A stretch of DNA of 64,000 bases, from the NCBI GenBank assembly GCA_048058975.1, contig JBLLNP010000010.1:1-64000 (forward strand). The letters run 5' to 3'. The notes under the pieces are model-generated. The model worked only from the letters and a program-made list of their open reading frames with translations. It had not been told where the DNA came from and made no database searches. The stretch comes from RHLJ01 sp048058975. GTDB taxonomy: Bacteria; Bacteroidota; Rhodothermia; Balneolales; Balneolaceae. The number at the start of each line of letters is the position of its first letter. Position 1 is the first letter of the stretch. The position numbers and the translations under genes were made by a program. Positions 55,301 to 63,028 of this stretch are shown here, in pieces.

Positions 55301-57450
55301 CTGCAACCATAACCGGAACATTAAATGCCGTAGCAATTACCGACAACGCTCTGGTAGAATTTGCAGAATTTAATAATATATGGCAGTCTTCGGTGGGTTC
55401 TGTAGCTAATGCCAGAAACTGGGATTTATCAACTAACTGGAGTTCGGGATCGGTACCTATTCCTGCCGACAAAGTTCTTATACCAGCTACTCCTTCGGTT
55501 GGAAATGAGCAACCGGTAATTAGTACTACAAATACCACCGTAGCTCAACTTTCTATTGAAGCAAGTGCAACAGTAACTGTTTCAGGAGGAATTGAACTTA
55601 TTGTAACTGGCGAAATTTCTGGAGAAGGTGAGATTCTTGGAAGTAATACAGATTCTCTTACTGTTGGTGGAAATCTGGATATTTCGGATGCCTCGGTTGG
55701 CTTCGTAAAACTGGATGGAAGCATAAATCAGGATGTTTCTTCTCCTAATAGTTACCTGAACCTTGAATTAGATAACGCAAATGGGGCTGATTTTACTTCA
55801 AACCTGATTGTAACAGACACGCTGAAGCTAACGTCCGGAACACTCTTCATGCCAACAGGAACAAACCTGATTGCCAATACGAAAGAATATGGAACTGGTC
55901 TTATAAGAATGCAGCGAAGAATGTTTGGTGTTCAGGGCTGGAGGTTAATCTCCTCCCCTATTGATACTACTTTTGCAGAATTATTGGACGAGGTTCTTAC
56001 CCAAGGCTATGCAGGAGCTTTCTATAGTACCGGCTCTAACCCTGGCGATACACTCCAGCCAAATGTGCTTACCTATTTAGAAAACTATGACGGTACCGAT
56101 AATCAACGTTATCGAAGTCCTGATTCTTATAGCAACGGCACACTTGCAAGTGATGGTAAAGTACCGGTTGGAACAGGAATATTCCTCTATTCTTTTGGAA
56201 ATATAGTTGGCGACTCCAGATACAACGATCCTCTCCCCGATACCTTAGATGTGATAGGTAGAGAATTTGAAGGCAACGGTACAGAAGTAGATTTTGGTAT
56301 TACTTATACCACTTCTGCCGATTCAGGATGGAACCTGATTGGGAATCCATTCCTTGCAACAATCGACTGGGATGACGCTCCAAACTGGACCAAAACGAAT
56401 GTAGAATCCACTATATATATGTGGGATCCTTCTGCTAATGGCGGAGATGGTGAATATCTGACCTGGAATGGAGTTACCGGTACACTTCCGAATGGCGGAT
56501 TAATTCCCCCTTTTCAGGGTTTTTGGGTAAAAGCGAATGGCGCAAGCCCGGTTCTCAGGGTTAATAAAAATGCAAAAACAACCGGAGGTTCCTTCCTTAG
56601 AAAAGAGAACTCTTCAAATTCTGAAGCCGAAAGCACCGGGAAAGAAAAAACAGAACATCAGATCGCTCAAATCCAGATGGCTGTTACTTCAAGTACAGGA
56701 CGTTCAAAAAGAACGAACATTATATTTTCTGAGGAAGGCAAAAAAGGAAAAGACATATATGATGCCTATCGTTTGCTTCCCCTTTCAACTTCGCATATTG
56801 AATTCCATAGCATTCTGGAAAACGGAACAGAACTGGCTATTAATAACCTGCCAGTTGATTTCAACAGCAGAAACTTCATTCCATTGCATTTTGAAGCTTT
56901 TGAGGACGCTGCCCCTGTTTCCGGTGAATTTGAAATTGTGTGGGGAGATTTAAGAAGTATTCCGGAAGACTGGGTGCTCACCTTGATTGATAATGATACC
57001 GGAGAAGAAATAAATATGCTTGAAGAGCTATCCTACTCATTTAATCATACTACAAGAGCTAAAATTTCTAATGCGACCTCGGGAAACCCTCTTACGCCAA
57101 ACTACTCCATAAAGAGAAAAGCCAAAACTATGGCTACCCGTTTTACTCTTAAAGTAAGTACCGAACAAATTGAACGAGATGTTCCTGAAGAAATCTTCCT
57201 TTCTCAGAATTACCCGAATCCATTCAATCCTGTTACTACTATTCCATTTGGCTTGAATGAGACTTCAAATGTAGAACTGGTTATTTATGATATTCTGGGT
57301 AGAAAAATTCAAACTTTAGTTCAAGGTCCCACAAATCCGGGCAGATACAACATCCGCTTTAATGGAGCTTCTCTTGCTAGTGGGGTATATTTCTATCGAT
57401 TGACTACAGACACTGAAGTTCTTGTTAAGAGACTTACCTTGATTAAATAG
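49399..57450 (+). CDS. Giant multidomain secreted surface protein with C-terminal sorting domain
   Basis: From the ATG at 49399 the protein has 2683 residues. A signal peptide (about 10-31, FGLLLFLLIGMASETLFAQ) is followed by a DUF2341 domain (35-140), a LamG/concanavalin-like domain (150-345), two ~125-residue Ig/cadherin-like repeats (360-614), a second concanavalin-like domain (618-889), three more repeats (890-1283), a third concanavalin-like domain (1287-1540), a beta-rich stretch, and Ig-like/invasin-type modules (about 1690-1990). A less defined C-terminal half ends in a FlgD-like/type A sorting domain (2600-2683; NYPNPFNPVTT and GVYFYRL). Such tails mark type IX secretion substrates. 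Repeats differ in copy age: R1 and R3 are nearly identical at DNA level. Adhesion or glycan binding is likely. No Cys is conserved and there is no enzyme motif. Confidence 0.85.
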   Translation: MTIGILHIKKRLFGLLLFLLIGMASETLFAQVSGYTYRIKAQVNASQVSGASSLTNFPVLVSLTNNDLRSTGNGGRVQNVNGYDIVFTSANGSTILSHQLETYNATTGEIEFWVRFPTLSATVDTEFYIYFGNSGIASDQSTTNVWDSNYKMVLHLNGDVLDYSGEGTNGVNTGTVSTTGVIGLARDFDGTGDRITIADNGVSPLDISGNITISFWIRIANLGNGPDILTKGDYLNGYSIWTNGSGGLRFQINNDALIAPNGGIANNVWAYAAFTRASNGDRIIYVNGSQVASDNSLESFNVDDEDLFLSTASFYPYLGDFDEVRISNTTRSTAWIATEYNNQFAPGSFLTQINAEPYLNNIEGTAITFNSGDAPTVITSTLTISDGDDTDLEGATIAITNNFDDTEDVLGFVDQNGITGSYSSVTGILTLSGTSSVANYQTALRSITYQNTDPAPSELTRTISFTVNDGTDDSNTRTRNVNVVKVNIAPTLSNIEPSSIIYFAGNGERVITSSIDVNDLDDINIESATVQITSNYLLTEDTLRFVDQNGITGSWTDGTGTLNLTGSATLATYEAALRSITYENDAVSPDMNTRIVSFTVNDGTESSTASTRDIEFPTEITEIASYKSTGVFHFDAQDADGDGNSGTNQPADLSTLATWGDRSDNVGASAADITNSSAGGDQPLLNYSSLGNRTGIIFDGIDDNFAVDDNDLVNTDVSNYTVKSFAVAFRTGNSTSGLQVIYEQGGGSHGYQISIKDGNAYAYVWSTDASFVDQDDLSINLGAVETNTSYIIIASHDQPTTTWEANINGGTIIQSPFTAGTVGRHTGDPTIGEEDGTSDPVTFGNPPAGTNNFNGIIAELISWNNSLSSGDFTNIYSFLSEKWFNVPPVLTGIEVSALSFTEGDPATTISSSISISDDDTNLDSAKVYISSGFNSAQDVLAYAAALGITGSYDSGTGILTLTGTTSVANYQTALRNVTYQNTEAISPTTVTREISFEVYDWDDVSNVTTREIDIVPSNDAPTLANLEGTTLAFTEGNAPTSISAAITTADNDDANLQGATVQFVSNYFLGEDVLNYVDAIGIIGSFNSSTGVLTLSGTTTLANYQTALRNVTYENISSDPVTALNRTIEIRTFDGIDSSATGTRRNISVASINTAPTLASVESNSIFYAAGDSSIISQTITLNDPDDTDIETITFQITGNYDSNEDTLTFQTIFGITSSWNDVNGTLTLTGPASKIDFQSAARTVRYRNTASTPTDTERTVSITANDGDDNSNVPARTISFSIPKSVSDLLVWLKADAGTFTDTGCITAATTSLDNVACWQDQSGNGRHFTTAGTAPDLQTSVGTINSQSAIEFPGGSAVRLEDIDAENYLNGLSGVTIFFVIESDVINTDRGFWTTYPPDGTLDDEVFSIRYDATGDNGGANDVITTGMRDLPVAFVLESFEDAQTTSPQIVMLKWTSEVNYELYVDGVLSNPTFSQNIPTGVLTAVTTAIIGQGTHDQTDSWDGLIAEVILYGKEVSISEQEDVEDYLSTKYGIAIRSLTAATGGEAISADDANAIYTTLTGPRVQESFAGEFTNGGTFIFNAPAGYEWDTGGAAPSATVLPGFGGTTSLAIGFTSRTTSQITFTISAESVTNPGEITFSSFRVRPTSGVLPNTGNITNTGTTGLGGSTNYGTLTMVAGTQIEMEFAQQPSTSNLNAPIAPPVRLQLIDQFGNPVEEGRVDVGIALNQVSGSGVLSGTTTVETNLFGIAEFDDIQVDAVGTYSLTASSTGLADTTSSEFDVVVLGQLTQFTVQRVPSGNIANKLAGQSFNITVVARDGAQDTVDTFTGTVSISSNCTLGSGQGTTASFVGGVLASHTVSVSSIGTCTLTATNTSGSETGDSNTFDVTPGAASATTTTISANPTVIFNDGFSTSTITVQVKDSEGNNRTVGGATIVLSTTDGSLSAVTDNGNGTYTATLTSSVVEGTATITGTLNAVAITDNALVEFAEFNNIWQSSVGSVANARNWDLSTNWSSGSVPIPADKVLIPATPSVGNEQPVISTTNTTVAQLSIEASATVTVSGGIELIVTGEISGEGEILGSNTDSLTVGGNLDISDASVGFVKLDGSINQDVSSPNSYLNLELDNANGADFTSNLIVTDTLKLTSGTLFMPTGTNLIANTKEYGTGLIRMQRRMFGVQGWRLISSPIDTTFAELLDEVLTQGYAGAFYSTGSNPGDTLQPNVLTYLENYDGTDNQRYRSPDSYSNGTLASDGKVPVGTGIFLYSFGNIVGDSRYNDPLPDTLDVIGREFEGNGTEVDFGITYTTSADSGWNLIGNPFLATIDWDDAPNWTKTNVESTIYMWDPSANGGDGEYLTWNGVTGTLPNGGLIPPFQGFWVKANGASPVLRVNKNAKTTGGSFLRKENSSNSEAESTGKEKTEHQIAQIQMAVTSSTGRSKRTNIIFSEEGKKGKDIYDAYRLLPLSTSHIEFHSILENGTELAINNLPVDFNSRNFIPLHFEAFEDAAPVSGEFEIVWGDLRSIPEDWVLTLIDNDTGEEINMLEELSYSFNHTTRAKISNATSGNPLTPNYSIKRKAKTMATRFTLKVSTEQIERDVPEEIFLSQNYPNPFNPVTTIPFGLNETSNVELVIYDILGRKIQTLVQGPTNPGRYNIRFNGASLASGVYFYRLTTDTEVLVKRLTLIK
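50476..53245 (+). repeat. Five ~125-residue Ig/cadherin-like repeats inside the giant protein
   Basis: Copies lie at about 50476-50860, 50870-51240, 52066-52445, 52455-52855 and 52860-53245, with a concanavalin-like domain inserted after the second. Each contains a TGxLTLxGxxxxANYQxALRxxTYxN core, well preserved in copies 1, 3 and 4 and changed in 2 and 5. DNA identity between the copy 1 and copy 3 cores is high, suggesting recent duplication or gene conversion. Confidence 0.85.
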
Positions 57451-57614
57451 GTAACATCTGGTCAACTCTCCTCTCTTTTAAATCAATTCCTATCCCAAAC
57501 CCGGAACGATTACGTTAGAATTTTTATTAATAGTATTTAATATTAAAATTTTTTAATAAGTTAACGCAATCCGATATACTCTTAAACCAGTATTAATAAT
57601 TTAAAAAGGAATTT

Positions 57615-58118
57615 ATGGCTGGATATACCGAAGTTTTACAGACCATGCTTGCTATGATTTTAGTCTCCTTTCTTGTATTAAATGCAAACAGAGCAATCAC
57701 AGTAAATAACACAACAGCAGTAGAAAGCGAACTTGAAGACCAGGTTATTGCTATTGCACAAGATTATATTGATGAATCCAGATCGGTTACTTTTGATGCT
57801 GCGACAACTGGTGGTAACGTACCGGTAAATATCCCAGGAGGCTTCTCCTCGATTGGCCCTGGAGCCGGAGAAAACACAAGGGCCAGCTTCAATGATTTTG
57901 ACGATTATCATGGCTGGACAGAAACCATTGTAGCTTCAGACAATGTAGAGTACGATGTTTCCATTTCTGTTTCATACTATAATAATGGCGCTGTAACTGC
58001 ATCCAAATCCACGCTTAAGCAAATGACAATAACGATCACTTCTGATTTTTTAACAGCAAGCAATGGGAACAAAAAAGAGTACAAGTTTAACTTCATAAGA
58101 AGCTTTTACGCTGACTAG
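57615..58118 (+). CDS. Pilin-like protein A of triad 1
   Basis: The 167 residues consist of an N-terminal membrane helix (about 6-27; TEVLQTMLAMILVSFLVLNANRAI), a helical continuation (VESELEDQVIAIAQDYIDESRS) and a beta-rich C-terminal region, the layout of a type IV-pilin-like subunit. The helix starts almost at the Met; the residues before it (MAGY) do not form a normal class III prepilin site (G then F/M with Glu at +5), although G3-Y4 and E6 come near. A strong AAGGA ribosome-binding site precedes it. It is homologous to protein A of triad 2 (shared ELE...IAxAQDxxD block). Function inferred only. Confidence 0.7.
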   Translation: MAGYTEVLQTMLAMILVSFLVLNANRAITVNNTTAVESELEDQVIAIAQDYIDESRSVTFDAATTGGNVPVNIPGGFSSIGPGAGENTRASFNDFDDYHGWTETIVASDNVEYDVSISVSYYNNGAVTASKSTLKQMTITITSDFLTASNGNKKEYKFNFIRSFYAD

Positions 58119-58129
58119 ATATTAAGAAA

Positions 58130-58744
58130 ATGAATCTAGGTTTAATATTCAGCTACATAATAGCAGGCTTTTTAATGGTTCTTATGGTAACCGTAAGCTT
58201 CAACCTTAAAACAAGTGGCCATGAACTAACTCTTCAGGAGTCACAAAAACAAAAGATTAGTGAGGTAATAGAAACCATCACATACGACATCCCAAAAATC
58301 GGGTATAATTTAAATGCCCTTCCAGATACTTTGCTAAGATCGGTATCAGCAAGCCATATCGAGTTCTATTCTAATATCGATAACAGCGCCGATCAAAGTC
58401 TGGAGTTAATCAGATGGGAAGTTTCATCTGATTCAGTTAGCTCAACTAATAACCCTTATGATGTTTTTGTATATCGAATTGTTGATGGAGACACAACCGT
58501 AATAAATGCAGGAATCACCTCCCTCACTTTCAACTACTTTGATGAGCTTGGAAGCAACACTCCCCTTTCCATGCCTATTTCTGCAGTTACTAATAAATCT
58601 GATATAGATGATATTGTTCAACTCCAGATAATTATGGAAAGCGCAAGTTCAGTTTCCCTTAAGAAAAGTTTGAATTCAGATGGTCGTTACCTGGAATCGT
58701 CGTGGACCAAAAGATTTTCACCCGTTAACCTAAGAGATAACTAA
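58130..58744 (+). CDS. Pilin-like protein B of triad 1 (PilW-like)
   Basis: The 204-residue protein has an N-terminal hydrophobic helix (about 4-26, LIFSYIIAGFLMVLMVTVSFNL), a helical spine (QESQKQKISEVIETITYDIPKIGYNL) and a beta domain with RWEVSSDSV...NPYDVF and the end SWTKRFSPVNL. The size and the IGYN block, placed where PilW-type minor pilins have a RxGY/IGY motif, suggest a PilW-like minor subunit, though the cleavage site is missing. It follows gene A by 11 nt and is homologous to the B gene of triad 2. Confidence 0.7.
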   Translation: MNLGLIFSYIIAGFLMVLMVTVSFNLKTSGHELTLQESQKQKISEVIETITYDIPKIGYNLNALPDTLLRSVSASHIEFYSNIDNSADQSLELIRWEVSSDSVSSTNNPYDVFVYRIVDGDTTVINAGITSLTFNYFDELGSNTPLSMPISAVTNKSDIDDIVQLQIIMESASSVSLKKSLNSDGRYLESSWTKRFSPVNLRDN

Positions 58745-58755
58745 GGAGCAGTACT

Positions 58756-59865
58756 ATGGGTAGAGGAATGGTAATTATGGCTATTGGTGCCATCATTGTA
58801 TTAGGAATAATCCAGATGGGATTAAACCAACAGCGAAATAACCTTCAGGCATTAACTTCAGACTACGCTAAAGAAGTTCAATCCAAAAACGCCAGTCACT
58901 CAGCCATTCAATTGGCTATGGAAAGAATTAATCAAAACCCGGGTTGGTCACCCACTGCCGGCTCTCCCTGGACTACATCCGTAGATGGCGCATATATAGA
59001 ATTGTATTACGATCAATTATCAACAGGTGCGACTATTACAGATTCCGATTCAATCCGGATTTTTAGTACAGCCTGGTATGGCGGAACAGGCTCAAAAGGT
59101 TCTTCCGGGTATAAAGAAACATCTGCTTCGCATACAGTTATAAGTACATATCTGAAATCGGGACTTCATTTTGTACCAGAACCTAAAGGAGGTCTGGGAT
59201 TTGGAACCAGTAATTTCACCTTCAACATGAGTGGTAGCTCCACAATAAGTGGAAACGATGCCAGTGGTACTTGCCCGGATTTACCCGCAATTACAGTTCC
59301 AACTTATTCTGACGAACTAAAAGTGATTGCCGGGGCAGGCTCAAAATATAGCGATCTAGAAAGCACTGTTGACAAGGTTTCTTTTGATAGTGATATGTCT
59401 TACCAGCCCGTTGATGAGCTCATCGCGCGCCTTTCCAATCAACCCGGAGTAGTTGAAGTTAGCGGAAATTATAAAGGAGAATTTGGAACAGCAGATAATC
59501 CCGGAGTCTTCTTTGTAAACTCTTATGCTAAATTAACCGGAGGCGTTCCTGATGGTTATGGAATCCTGGTGATCCGTTCAGGCGGAGAACTGGAATACGA
59601 AGGTGCACTTTCTGTGGCCGGGAACTTCACCTTTAATGGCCTGATTGTTTTTGAAAATGCTTTCGATTTCACCGGAAAAGGTACCCCTGATCTAAACGGA
59701 TCTGTACTAATAGGAAACACACCAAATAACAATACCACCTTAGATGTGGATTTAGGTGGAAACCTACAAATACAGTACGATTGCGCTGCAATTGAATACG
59801 CAAGAATAGCCTCTGCAAACCATCTCAAGCAGAACAGATACACACGAGTAAGCACCTTTGAGTAA
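58756..59865 (+). CDS. Pilin-like protein C of triad 1 (PilX-like, long)
   Basis: The 369 residues start with a hydrophobic helix (about 4-22, GMVIMAIGAIIVLGIIQMGL), a spine (ALTSDYAKEVQSKNASHSAIQLAMERI), then a long exported region. The C-terminal part (about 250-340) has a bactofilin/PilX-like beta-helix, e.g. GYGILVIRSGGELEYEGALSVAGNFTFNGLI. An AGGAG ribosome-binding site is present. The gene follows B by 11 nt. Homology with the triad 2 C gene is clear at the N-terminus (Q...LQALT..Y..E.Q..N...S.I..A.E). Confidence 0.7.
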   Translation: MGRGMVIMAIGAIIVLGIIQMGLNQQRNNLQALTSDYAKEVQSKNASHSAIQLAMERINQNPGWSPTAGSPWTTSVDGAYIELYYDQLSTGATITDSDSIRIFSTAWYGGTGSKGSSGYKETSASHTVISTYLKSGLHFVPEPKGGLGFGTSNFTFNMSGSSTISGNDASGTCPDLPAITVPTYSDELKVIAGAGSKYSDLESTVDKVSFDSDMSYQPVDELIARLSNQPGVVEVSGNYKGEFGTADNPGVFFVNSYAKLTGGVPDGYGILVIRSGGELEYEGALSVAGNFTFNGLIVFENAFDFTGKGTPDLNGSVLIGNTPNNNTTLDVDLGGNLQIQYDCAAIEYARIASANHLKQNRYTRVSTFE

Positions 59866-59981
59866 CCCTCGTGAAAATTTCTGTAATATTTTTTGATTCA
59901 ACCCCTCTTATACTATAGGTTCAGGAGAATTTAAGTTATACTTAGCATAATCTTGTTCTTTTGGTTTTCAAAGCCTGATTT

Positions 59982-60001
59982 ATATTAAGATTTCTTAATA
60001 T
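59982..60001. repeat. AT-rich palindrome upstream of triad 2
   Basis: ATATTAAGA (59982-59990) and TCTTAATAT (59993-60001) form a 9-bp inverted repeat with a 2-nt gap, 73 nt before the triad 2 start. The segment upstream of triad 1 (about 57526-57560) is also rich in short TTAAT/ATTAA inverted words. Both may be promoter-region or operator elements. Nothing else stands out in 59866-60073. Confidence 0.4.
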
Positions 60002-60073
60002 TTAAAAGTTTTATTAAACCAATTTAATTCGTGTAGAGAGTGCGCATTTGTATATTAAAACAAAAAAGGTGCC

Positions 60074-60493
60074 ATGACTAGTTACGCCGAAATAATTTAC
60101 CTGACAGTTGCGATGGTGGTTTTTTCGATGCTTTCTATAAATACTGCCAAGAATTTTAACACTTCCCGAAGCAATATTTACAGAACTGAGCTCGAATACA
60201 GAGCCATTGCAGTAGCACAGGATGAACTGGATAAGGTTCAATGGATTTATGATGACAATGAGCTTGATCCCAACAATGCTTCGTATGTGTATGCCAATTA
60301 TCCTATCACAGAAACTCATACGTATGGCTCAAGCAATGAATACAGCAGCAGCTATGTAATTGATGCCCATTCTGTGCTAATTGGCGACAACGGTAGCCAA
60401 AAACGATACCAGGTTACTGTAAGTGTTTTGAATGATGAAGTAAATCCGGACGTATTTATTACCATGGACTATGTAAAATCCTATTCATATTAA
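60074..60493 (+). CDS. Pilin-like protein A of triad 2
   Basis: The 139 residues have the same plan as the triad 1 A protein: a short N-terminus (MTSYAEII), a membrane helix (about 7-25), the spine (TELEYRAIAVAQDELDKVQW) and a beta domain. Shared positions are M-x-x-Y-x-E at the start and ELE...IAxAQDxxD in the spine. It is 28 residues shorter at the C-terminus. The cleavage motif is again lacking. AAGGTG provides the ribosome-binding site. Confidence 0.68.
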   Translation: MTSYAEIIYLTVAMVVFSMLSINTAKNFNTSRSNIYRTELEYRAIAVAQDELDKVQWIYDDNELDPNNASYVYANYPITETHTYGSSNEYSSSYVIDAHSVLIGDNGSQKRYQVTVSVLNDEVNPDVFITMDYVKSYSY

Positions 60494-60502
60494 GGAGTAG
60501 TT

Positions 60503-61090
60503 ATGAATGTAGGTTTAATGACGACTTTTGTAGTAGGTGGGCTTTTCATGATCTCGATGCTTGCCTTTAATCAACAGCTTATTACTGGTTCTCAGGAATT
60601 TATGTTGAGTACCATCAGCCAGGACTATCTGGATGAAGTAGTAACTGTGCTTTCTAACGATTTTAACCGGATTGGATACAATACCGGAATAGCTGTTCCA
60701 TTTACTACCCTTCAGACTAACAACATCATTTTTCAAGCTGATGCTTATGATAATGATAATTACGGTGCTACTAATATTCGCTGGTACTTTGATACAAGCG
60801 ATCCTGTAACTACCACCGAAAATCCTAATGATTACTATTTGAAAAGAGAAGGGCCGATAACGGCGAATACGTACGGTACAATTAAGTTTCCTGTTACCGT
60901 ATTTAAGCTTAGTTACTATACCGCAGATGGTACTGCAACCTTTGATAAGAATTCAGTAAAGAAAATTGAAGTTCAGATTATTTCAGAATCAAGTGATGCT
61001 TATACCGTTGGTAATGGAAGTGAAGAGTTTTATCCAAAAAATGTTTGGAAACGTATTTTCGTGCCAAACAACATCAATTTGCCATATTAA
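60503..61090 (+). CDS. Pilin-like protein B of triad 2
   Basis: The 195 residues begin MNVGLMTTFVVGGLFMISML, like the triad 1 B protein (MNLGLIFSYIIAGFLMVLMV). Also shared are the IGYN block, RW...SD...T.NPxDYY, and the C-terminal WKRIFVP. Secreted beta domain with a single membrane anchor. Strong AAGGAG ribosome-binding site. It follows gene A by 9 nt. Role in an appendage or secretion filament is inferred. Confidence 0.7.
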   Translation: MNVGLMTTFVVGGLFMISMLAFNQQLITGSQEFMLSTISQDYLDEVVTVLSNDFNRIGYNTGIAVPFTTLQTNNIIFQADAYDNDNYGATNIRWYFDTSDPVTTTENPNDYYLKREGPITANTYGTIKFPVTVFKLSYYTADGTATFDKNSVKKIEVQIISESSDAYTVGNGSEEFYPKNVWKRIFVPNNINLPY

Positions 61091-61102
61091 AGAGGAGTTA
61101 TT

Positions 61103-62530
61103 ATGGGAAAGAGTCTTTTATTTTTAGTTGGAGGGTTAACCATTATAACCGGGTACATGCAGGTTCAGAATAATCAGCGCCTGCAAACCCTTCCGGAAGT
61201 TACCGCTGCTTATTTTGAAGAGCAGCAGGCTAGAAACATTGCTAAAAGCATGATTGACAATGCCATTGAGCACATGAAAGCCAACAATAGCTGGACAGAC
61301 AGCCTTGAGATTACAGATGTAATGAATGTAGGCTCGGTACTTAACCGAGACTTACTACAAACAAAAAATATTGTAAAGTTGGTCAAAGCTGGAGGGGAAC
61401 GCCCAAGCAACCAACAACAAGAAATAGAAGCAGACCAGTTACTGGCAGCAATGGATCAGGCAGGGATAAGTGGTTCCCTCAAAAGTTATACCCAAAGTTC
61501 AACCAATATACCTGTAAATAACAGCGTAGGAACCTGGGATGAATACAAAGTACTGTTGGTAAGTACCAGCACCTATGACGGAATAGAAATCACAACCGAA
61601 GTACTTATGCAGCGGGATTCATTCTCAAAATACTCTTATATGACGGATGATGAGCTTAGTTCTGCGGGTTCTGACATTTGGTTTATGGGTTCAGATAATA
61701 TTTACGGGCCAATACACACCAATGGTACTTTTAAGATGTCCGGTACCCCTTCTTTTTATGGATTGATTACGAGCCCGAATAACTGGGTAGCTCACTCCAC
61801 AAACGGGGCAACCCCAAATTTCTACGGTGGGGAGAATTTCAACGCACCTACTAAAAGCTCGCCCAGCAGCTATGAAATTTCAAAATTAACTACCGCTGCT
61901 GCTAGTGGAGGTTTAAGCTTTACTAACCAGTTAGATATTCGGTTCTATGAAAGTGGAGGTGTTGGATACGCTGACATCAATGAGTGGAACGGTACTTCAT
62001 GGAGCGGTATAACTACCTATAACCTAAGTACTACTAATGGAGTGATTTCTACTACTGGTCGTGTTGATGTTGAAGGTGTTATAAAAGGGCAGATAACTCT
62101 GCATTCTGAGTCTTTGATTGAGATAGATGGTGATATCACCTATTTTACTAATCCACTTGTGGATTCCAGTTCTACTGATATGCTGGGCATAGTTAGCGAA
62201 GATAACGTACGTATTGATGAAAATGCTCATTCGGCATCGGGTTCTCTCGATTTAGATATTCACGCTTCCATTATGGCAATGAATACCTCATTTTATGTAG
62301 AGAATTATGCTTCCTATAGCCCCAGAGGCTCCTTAAACCTACTTGGTGGCCTTATTCAAAGAAACCGGGGTCCAGTTGGCACTTTTTCCGGAACAACTAT
62401 TGTATCCGGCTTTTCTAAAAACTATCAATATGATGGTCGTTTGAAAGGATCTATTCCTCCACATTTTCCAAGAGAAAGTATATTCTCTATTGTGTATTGG
62501 AAAGATGAAGTTGTAAAGGTTACAAATTAA
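61103..62530 (+). CDS. Pilin-like protein C of triad 2 with DUF4900-like domain
   Basis: The 475 residues start MGKSLLFLVGGLTIITGYMQ, parallel to the triad 1 C protein, followed by the spine (LPEVTAAYFEEQQARNIAKSMIDNAIEHMKAN). The exported part contains a DUF4900-like region: SDIWFMGSDNIYGPIHTNGTFKMSGTPSFYGLITSP (about 193-228) and the end GLIQRNRGPVGTFSGTTI...YDGRLKGSIPPHFPRESIFSIVYWKDE. It is about 100 residues longer than its triad 1 counterpart. An AGAGGAG ribosome-binding site lies upstream. It follows B by 12 nt. Confidence 0.72.
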   Translation: MGKSLLFLVGGLTIITGYMQVQNNQRLQTLPEVTAAYFEEQQARNIAKSMIDNAIEHMKANNSWTDSLEITDVMNVGSVLNRDLLQTKNIVKLVKAGGERPSNQQQEIEADQLLAAMDQAGISGSLKSYTQSSTNIPVNNSVGTWDEYKVLLVSTSTYDGIEITTEVLMQRDSFSKYSYMTDDELSSAGSDIWFMGSDNIYGPIHTNGTFKMSGTPSFYGLITSPNNWVAHSTNGATPNFYGGENFNAPTKSSPSSYEISKLTTAAASGGLSFTNQLDIRFYESGGVGYADINEWNGTSWSGITTYNLSTTNGVISTTGRVDVEGVIKGQITLHSESLIEIDGDITYFTNPLVDSSSTDMLGIVSEDNVRIDENAHSASGSLDLDIHASIMAMNTSFYVENYASYSPRGSLNLLGGLIQRNRGPVGTFSGTTIVSGFSKNYQYDGRLKGSIPPHFPRESIFSIVYWKDEVVKVTN

Positions 62531-62534
62531 ACTA

Positions 62535-62930
62535 ATGAGAACTATTTTCACCCTACTCCTTCTGGGGGTATTTTCTCTGTTCGGCTCTTCTACTATTGAA
62601 GCGCGGCAGCAAGTAACATTTAACGTTAATTTGAAACCTCAACTTGAGGATAGCATATTCGTTCCCGGAAGAGATCAACTACAACTTGTGGGAAATTTAC
62701 AACCTATCAATACAGCTCGTCCTTATTTTTTAACAGATACGGAACCGATCGATAGCGTTTACAGTGTAACTATTACATTCCCTGGTAGATTTCGAAATCA
62801 GACTCTTATCTACAATTTCGAGATGACTGTTAACTACATCAAACAAAAAGAAAGCCTGGAACGCAGGCTGCTTCTGCGTACGGGTGAAGTGGAATTGGAC
62901 GCACTATATTTCAATGCTTTTGCCTGGTAG
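62535..62930 (+). CDS. Secreted carbohydrate-binding-like (CBM20-type fold?) small protein
   Basis: The 131 residues start with a signal peptide (LLLLGVFSLFGSSTIEARQ, about 7-24). The rest has one beta-sandwich: VTFNVNLKPQLEDSIFVPGRDQLQLVGNLQPIN, DSVYSVTITFPG, LIYNFEMTVNY, which is the order of motifs in starch-binding CBM20-like or T9SS-associated 'VTFxVDM' domains. The length equals one domain. It follows the triad 2 C gene by only 4 nt, so it belongs to that operon. Binding to glycan is a guess. Confidence 0.6.
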   Translation: MRTIFTLLLLGVFSLFGSSTIEARQQVTFNVNLKPQLEDSIFVPGRDQLQLVGNLQPINTARPYFLTDTEPIDSVYSVTITFPGRFRNQTLIYNFEMTVNYIKQKESLERRLLLRTGEVELDALYFNAFAW

Positions 62931-63028
62931 CCTGATAAAGGATTACAATCTGTTAATTAAGAAACATTAACTGGTTAAAAAGTGCTGGATATGCAATCTT
63001 TAACTTAAAAGATTACACATTCAATCTC

